Positions 62,401 to 64,000 of a stretch of DNA of 64,000 nucleotides are shown in pieces. Each line of letters starts with the position of its first letter. Within the stretch, counting starts at the first letter, position 1. The DNA comes from Cryptosporidium bovis (Eukaryota; Apicomplexa; Conoidasida; Eucoccidiorida; Cryptosporidiidae), in assembly GCA_009768925.2 (NCBI GenBank), contig VHIT02000017.1, positions 1 to 64,000 of the forward strand, written 5' to 3'. The translations under genes were made by a program, and so were the position numbers. The notes beneath the pieces are model-generated. The model made no database searches. It saw nothing but the letters and a program-made list of their open reading frames with translations, and had not been told where the DNA came from.

Positions 62401-64000
62401 AGGTAACAGTACGATAAATGGAGGAAGCACTCTGTCTGGAGGAGGTAATAACAGTGGAAACAATGGAACAACCAACAGTGGAATTACAAGCTCGAATGCA
62501 GGCGCAATCGGCATCTATGACGGAATGCCTGGGGGAAAATTGCAGACAACAACCTTTATTGATTCTAATTTTCCTAAGCTTCTTGAGTCCTCTCTGCGTT
62601 TTGGATCTTCTTTGTTAGTACAGGATATCGGAACTGCTCTTGATCCTCTTATTTACGGAGTTTTAAACAAGGAGATAAGGCTTCGTGGTGGCAGATCTTT
62701 GGTATCTGTTGGTGAAAATGAAGTTGATTTTTCATCACATTTTAGAGTGTATTTAACTAGTCAGGACCCAACAATACAGTACGGACCGGATGTTACTTCA
62801 AGAGTAACCATGGTCAATTTTACAGCTACACCTGCCTCTTTGCTTGAACAAAGCAGAAACATTATACTTAAGGAACTGAGGCCAGATATAGACAAGAAAA
62901 GGAACGATCTTATAAGGCTTCATGGCGAATATAGAGTTCAGTTACGTGAATGTGAGGATGATTTGCTACTTGCTCTTTCAAATGTAAAAGGGAACATATT
63001 AGAAGATGAAACAATTATAAACACTCTCGAAACTTTAAAAAAGAAGGCAGAAGATATTCAAAATGAGACATCCAAAATGGAAGCAACTATGCAACACATA
63101 GATAAAGTATTGTCAAAAATACTCCCTATTTCACTTGCAGTTACTCGTGTATATTTTGCTCTGCAACATTTATCATCTATTTGCTCAATTTATCAGTATG
63201 ACTTGGATTTTTTTAACAGATTATTGTATTCGGTATTAATGAAAAAAGTATCCAAAAATAACATAATTGAGGAAATTGAGGTTGATGTTGGTGTTGAAAC
63301 TGAGAGGGAAGAAAAAGGTCTTGATGACAATACATTAAGACAGTTAATGCTAGATCTGCTTTCTGAAGCTTTTGCTAGAGCTGCTCAGGGACTTTTACAT
63401 GATGATAGGGTTGTTTTGGGTCTTCAGCTGACACGGATATACATTGAAGCAATTTGTAACGTCAATTTGGATGAAGTATTGGGAGAAGAGTTAAATTTAC
63501 TAACCAAGGAATCGGTATCTGCAGTAATGACTCTTGAAAAAAGGGCAGAGACTGAAAAAACGGATGTTTTTCCAGAAGAAATCATTCCAAATACCCTAAA
63601 TCTAGATATGGAACAAAAAGGACAGCTTGGCCTGCTTATTTCCGGAAAAACTTCCAAATCATTCTCAAAATTAAGTGAATCACTAAGGCAAAATCTTAGT
63701 AACTGGGAAAAACTTATAGGGTCAAGTGAACCTGAAACAGTGTTGGAAAATAGTCTAGCATCTTCGCTTTGGAACGAATCCGATTTAGAATGCAGAAACA
63801 TTGACGAAAATGCGAGTAGCGATACCAGAGAATTACTTAAAAAGTTTAAAAAAGGTGTATTAAAATGTGTATTACTCAAGATAATTAGACCAGACAGATT
63901 AAACACTCTATTTGAGTCACTTATAACATCTGTATTGGGTGCTAAGTTTTCAAAAGGGGTCGTTGAATTTTCAAAAGACTTTCTTAGGGAGGTCGTTAAT
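50435..64000 (+). CDS. DYNC1H1: cytoplasmic dynein 1 heavy chain (partial, continues past the right edge)
   Basis: At least 4522 codons in one exon; I followed the phase at many points and saw no break. It is the motor subunit for minus-end-directed transport on microtubules. P-loops: AAA1 GPAGTGKT at 2136, with VGAWGCFDEFNRL as in cytoplasmic dynein 1; AAA2 GTTGTGKT at 2432; AAA3 GPPGSGKT at 2851 with VVFCDE; AAA4 GPPGCGKT at 3236. The stalk coiled coil and microtubule-binding domain lie at about 3535-3835. AAA5 follows, and the window ends in the region of the AAA5-AAA6 junction. The AAA4 Walker B reads FIFEES (E3294-E3295), where dyneins usually have DES. A Gly/Ser/Thr/Asn insertion of about 70 residues sits in AAA5 (3968-4038), with smaller ones in the tail and before the stalk. 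Cryptosporidium has no flagella, so an axonemal role is unlikely. Start: first ATG of the frame. Confidence 0.97.
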   Translation, partial: MAQRAKTSLINYLLEVVPPSLDCSRQKLTLLLTGKGDEQLRKFLRETDIHCLIIGKEKNDPVREENGVNVESDASGLQLDDSIQDEKGKRFEYSDNSLQHQVFIETFMTSRCLRASLMVFVKNPGFQVSEDGIITTSVDRGEDNTENSGSGVSSGSGTEDVVKGQTQHSKSLGNCLQCIRLGFVGSQLTPYEVMNQYLQFAFNPLLDALGNSRGVQNEIGDKEGGFAGSDDGVDSGLSDGMGGGTGGTHHGLENIQRKVNELCLALQQGQDDSMIPLVKLTLDSRVYEYAKEYKNSGKLIDLEALSEDTGFLSSLQSSITQWIREIQSLSRFQREIGLSVTSEVKFWSSYERSLQQILKQVQSSEVEWSLTVLRQSKRFLAAISLEVDTGLKQSLERVQNINSLIHDIPINDLLVANSIDEVTSAVGAFFQQLRKIKSAVSYPISRVFQLVEVYSADMTKQLNKVLQGGQGGGNSLMTLEFPVFEHLVNGCNELGQIWEDEWRELKDIIRDLIKKRGLSERAHPKMDFAHVPLLQRLNDIVVFRKQHQKLKETLLELLSLQSKTESGDTADDGSKSALSNLGLERNNGLDALQSLAKKDLQQAYFCVSNINILDLSELGLETWEAAKQAYNNKVDASETLLIKQLREQLSGCKNTLEMFRILGRYNPLFFRSRIRSAVEEYQSILLEKVQTDFKLLQQRYQDPYQKSAASQFSSLRDIPNIGGMLIWSHLLQGRIQSIYQKLEDIFGPNWEFESQGHRVKTDGDHITSKIHPSQIVDYWLQQRKDDRSTYDLNRPIFGLCKSGRTISEFVLVSTIDSGILSLFKDLRIIQSYSYRVPYSVKVLADELKLLYPYISHLNTLCSNWMRLSTLMEVEPGKRVSPLLAPYRQEVYDAIKEGVSLTWSSDRLEGFIKRLYESVDTLERKFEAVSSVDEQLSILVSQIRSVSVDKGLSDLVSHLEKINLKCNEFLSLLLAYRTDYLYYWDQVIQVFLLPKLKEFVELWIQKFVSSPNNAGDQEEGILSSVPSSVLSLQLKDQRIVLSPSLSEIKSLWLRQFHLEIAKLTSVSRIINVSCISEASPFYEDTKSASEELKNITQKEGIASYICSVDSDDVGSVRHLPLDNTYNHLFLLLPKGVLDSSYKSIEGIFNSVKNSVDHWRRFEALWHIDLAGVTGKLNNLTQWQQLVREMRSLRSSFGSSEDLRWFGSKIALDTSAVQAKVTNKYDGLAREVLSLYASKLGEQLTSYWSSLGSIGSTLDKLEPFLAQWLVWIDRNISNISSLELKIDCVPTKGSVTCNLPPGGEALHSTLVELAGKLVSAKELDKRIENDLGLLLDGQRFLELQRFSFSSDWIWTEQFEGEYEKSHQRLQHCLNSVVVPNKRKIESYLRTTLELAFSALKELVGEWGRLRGVTFVKNPLLMLDQIGVLENRLGVLRTDISLFGLVFKALGLDSTWVDLETKKALSESFDTIFKDISDFREVWNQLNTFFTTLDEYRSTLWIEVNPKTLKSNLESLSTGLKAIPVKFRQYDAFEQLQRSVEGYLGSVGFITRLKSEFVKDRHWKQILTKAIRVTKETKDSSIPISVQGSGTERLPSLGSSNKASFVQGISTLTLGDVWQLDLEECGQAIEEILVAAQGEHGLESYLQSLREQWSVLELEFTPLPNNSSIKVVRNWEVILTVTDDGLSGLQNMSLSPFYEVFREESQVWTERLTKLRSILDLWMETQRRWIYLQGIFLASADIASLLPQEFKRFQTVDSEVQGLLRRSITRPKALDLLGFDGLNKSLERVSEYLGKIQKALGEYLEKQRSVFPRFYFIGDEDLLEMIGNGKDVAVAQRHFGKIFAGISYLKFESKINDSENISSNKKSTVNKEQEKEDIESIITGMGSREGELIMFDNPIKISSSTSLVEWLGGVVNAMHSTLNSLIKNGLEDIVREFGSPSKFDSSENGAEIEESLVKILNEYPTQVLLVCWMAWWTKMTEEALVGGAGGVPKLQEFVQNLLTKLSDIVSSLGEERGGPERLKYNQLIVEFVHQRDALSYLASEGVDSPSSFHWLQFLRVYWESSKGLTVNGTEGDNKIGKNKQVFDNDLVLRAANASFIYGYEYLGIPERLVQTPLTDRTYLTLTQALEMRLGGNPFGPAGTGKTETVKALGHQLGRFVLVFNCDEQFDFTAMGRIFVGLCQVGAWGCFDEFNRLQARILSAVSEQILGIQTALLKQTGSVELLGRNIPMSPDVGIFVTMNPGYAGRSELPDNLKHLLREIAMVVPDKQRIAEVTLFAQGFHFGEEISRQIVTLFELCLSQMSSQPHYDFGLRSMKSVLRSAGKLRKAASLESEKVTSSDKESSLRILEQKMIIRSISSTLLPKLVAEDVPLLNSLFKGVFPDVPTSKVGESLLEEQIKSLCKKKSLEASSNWVSKAIQLNEIQKLNHGIMLVGTTGTGKTCIRNVLLEASDIVEGTKTHTYVIDPKTIDKESLFGRLNPVTLEWTDGVFTAILRRIIGSFENTTVVNSNSNTGNSSSVNTSAVDGVETSGNKNVGGKRHWIVFDGDVDPEWAENLNSVLDDNKLLTLPNGERLELPDSVRIVFEVHSLATATLATVSRCGMVWFNDDLITDDMYFSYYLKNKILLGRCISGEDTASGIINNTDVVEREAGIRSKANSLWLSLLLKDSFGSKCVTSASKYIHSMTFTRIRVVEAMFSLLDSCFENLLTLDSNSSGNSVDGSSGTNINVPDKYLNNWLVWSVIWGFSSSMGLSEREKFATEVLKMVDFTDFPERLLASSNDPENSRNLTLLDYKVSFPTGEWRLWEEECGNDIKDLQLSKVLDSNVVIETVDTLRHFQVLHGWLEGKLPAILCGPPGSGKTMTLSSVLRGMPNVDIVSLNFSSATTPEILLKTLEHYCEFVKGPRGWVCRPTSPGKRLVVFCDECNLPEPDAYGTQRVIMFIRQLVEARGFWRKDEGSASNSLWNFVNLERVQFIGACNPPTDAGRHPLSDRFLRHSPILFVDFPGRSSLERIYSVFNRAILNPFLSLSKYADSLTRMMVDIYDASAKTLTVDLQPHYIYSPRELTRWKIAMYSGLHRRNGKDSTNDGNNNHVNGLGGTGYGIGRIDVIDGSESEKEPSLRDLVRLALYEGERIFQDRLVEKGEKEWSQDMMMETAKRHFSELNIETDLRRPLLFTSIVTSVCQEIPRSVVREFLESRLSTYYEEQGCGRFVFFDEFLDNVNRVDRVLRQPFGHLLLIGPPGCGKTLLAELVSWLNGLSVFSIKPGRKYDIFAFEADLRAVMKRAAIKGEKLTFIFEESHALGPAFIERMNALLASGEVPGLFEGDEYNQLLSECRTAFSGSSVSMSDDNNDLFSRFTRLVQENLHIVFTLNPANPNFKETQSLSPALFNRCVVNWMGDFTEEALGQIARSVLGLGDIRENGGDCANNLNAINIGIKAGVGVGSGVEGADSIEGKKAHVEGNHGSIGSRNIHEELIERIPTNCIPSVENHEERITLTIDCVIELFHTTNNVGREAGGGGEGVEAFKKTPRDFFDFLKHITRIYTEKSICLLEQQQHLSSGLETLRSTEVQVATLQQELEEKEKVLIAKNVEAEQKMQLMIKEQGEAEEKKKTTEKLAKSLDEQQKVIAERSEEVEIQLKDVEPILREAENAVSNIPKKNLDELRSMANPPGLVKKTIDAVAILLTNNSSKPQAWEESRKLLKSTDFITKVLNFDSSTITSKTMQRLQKEYLESPEWDTEKINRASHAAGPLSSWVSSILQYSIISEKVQPLKSEISQLEKSKLENEKGLEAAQKLGLELQERIDVYKKEYAELISQVQLIKREKDLVTNKVDRSIRLLKNLGSEQERWKVAKEGFSTEISNILGDCLVSAAFVCFAGGLDQIQRNKLMGLWNNILDKYQLSHSDASTFKIVDYLSKPSERLMWQSLGLPNDDLSVENAIIIKRHIRYPLIIDPSGHATSFLLELGRHPSQVGKSGGIGGSGTKTGTSNKGSTGNSTINGGSTLSGGGNNSGNNGTTNSGITSSNAGAIGIYDGMPGGKLQTTTFIDSNFPKLLESSLRFGSSLLVQDIGTALDPLIYGVLNKEIRLRGGRSLVSVGENEVDFSSHFRVYLTSQDPTIQYGPDVTSRVTMVNFTATPASLLEQSRNIILKELRPDIDKKRNDLIRLHGEYRVQLRECEDDLLLALSNVKGNILEDETIINTLETLKKKAEDIQNETSKMEATMQHIDKVLSKILPISLAVTRVYFALQHLSSICSIYQYDLDFFNRLLYSVLMKKVSKNNIIEEIEVDVGVETEREEKGLDDNTLRQLMLDLLSEAFARAAQGLLHDDRVVLGLQLTRIYIEAICNVNLDEVLGEELNLLTKESVSAVMTLEKRAETEKTDVFPEEIIPNTLNLDMEQKGQLGLLISGKTSKSFSKLSESLRQNLSNWEKLIGSSEPETVLENSLASSLWNESDLECRNIDENASSDTRELLKKFKKGVLKCVLLKIIRPDRLNTLFESLITSVLGAKFSKGVVEFSKDFLREVVN

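Noticed and set aside
50435-64000. Axonemal dynein heavy chain
   Set aside because: The AAA1 region reads VGAWGCFDEFNRL as in cytoplasmic dynein 1, and Cryptosporidium has no flagella.
1-64000. CRISPR arrays, bacterial operons, LTR or LINE elements
   Set aside because: No regularly spaced identical repeats with unique spacers, no reverse transcriptase or integrase motifs, and no long terminal repeats were seen. The tandem arrays present are simple or minisatellite type.

Overview
The window is nuclear DNA of an apicomplexan, almost certainly a Cryptosporidium species. The strongest marker is a gp60 (gp40/15) gene at 6723-8108, with signal peptide, O-glycosylation-type Ser/Thr-rich region, RSRR furin-type site and GPI tail. 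AT-rich intergenic DNA, mostly intronless genes, short introns (55-94 bases, GTAAGT/TTTTAG-type borders), a mitosomal-type IscU and E2F-like GGCGCC and AP2-like TGCATG promoter motifs agree. The gp60 lacks the poly-serine (TCA/TCG/TCT) tract used to subtype C. parvum and C. hominis, so I infer a divergent species; which one cannot be decided by reading alone. Two N bases at 1471-1472 mark an unresolved or joined point in the assembly.

Layout. (1) 1-13.2 kb is gene-poor and clearly richer in G+C than the rest. It holds a degenerate 73-base tandem repeat, a small membrane protein gene (1122-1382), an A-rich minisatellite, a 9-base repeat array open on both strands, several strong inverted repeats, gp60, and a reverse-strand gene recognised here as ER membrane complex subunit 4 (8925-9296). 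(2) 13.2-16.8 kb holds a coiled-coil protein and IscU. (3) 16.8-32.6 kb is a block of four genes for secreted proteins: two very large proteins of about 1270 residues, a Cys-rich GPI-anchored protein, and a 1188-residue protein with HAD-phosphatase-like motifs. A tRNA-Leu(UAG) gene lies between the two large ones. (4) 32.8-50.0 kb is dense housekeeping DNA: a Lys-rich spliced gene, a three-exon MAGE/Nse3-like gene, an ABCC-type transporter, a Hook-like CH-domain coiled-coil protein, a small HAD phosphatase, a membrane-anchored glutaminyl cyclase, a three-exon four-cysteine protein, and a three-exon ASH2-like SPRY protein. (5) 50.4 kb to the right edge is an uninterrupted cytoplasmic dynein heavy chain gene that runs off the window.

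How they fit together. gp60 and the secreted block are candidate host-interaction or secretory-pathway products, and EMC4 (membrane insertion) and glutaminyl cyclase (N-terminal pyroglutamate formation) act in the same pathway. The Hook-like protein is a plausible cargo adaptor for dynein. The MAGE/Nse3-like and ASH2-like proteins are chromatin factors, and each shares a divergent promoter carrying E2F-like sites. The four intron-containing models (32851-34035, 34652-36004, 47531-48173, 48833-50005) were built by reading splice borders and checking phase by hand. They are predictions without transcript support.
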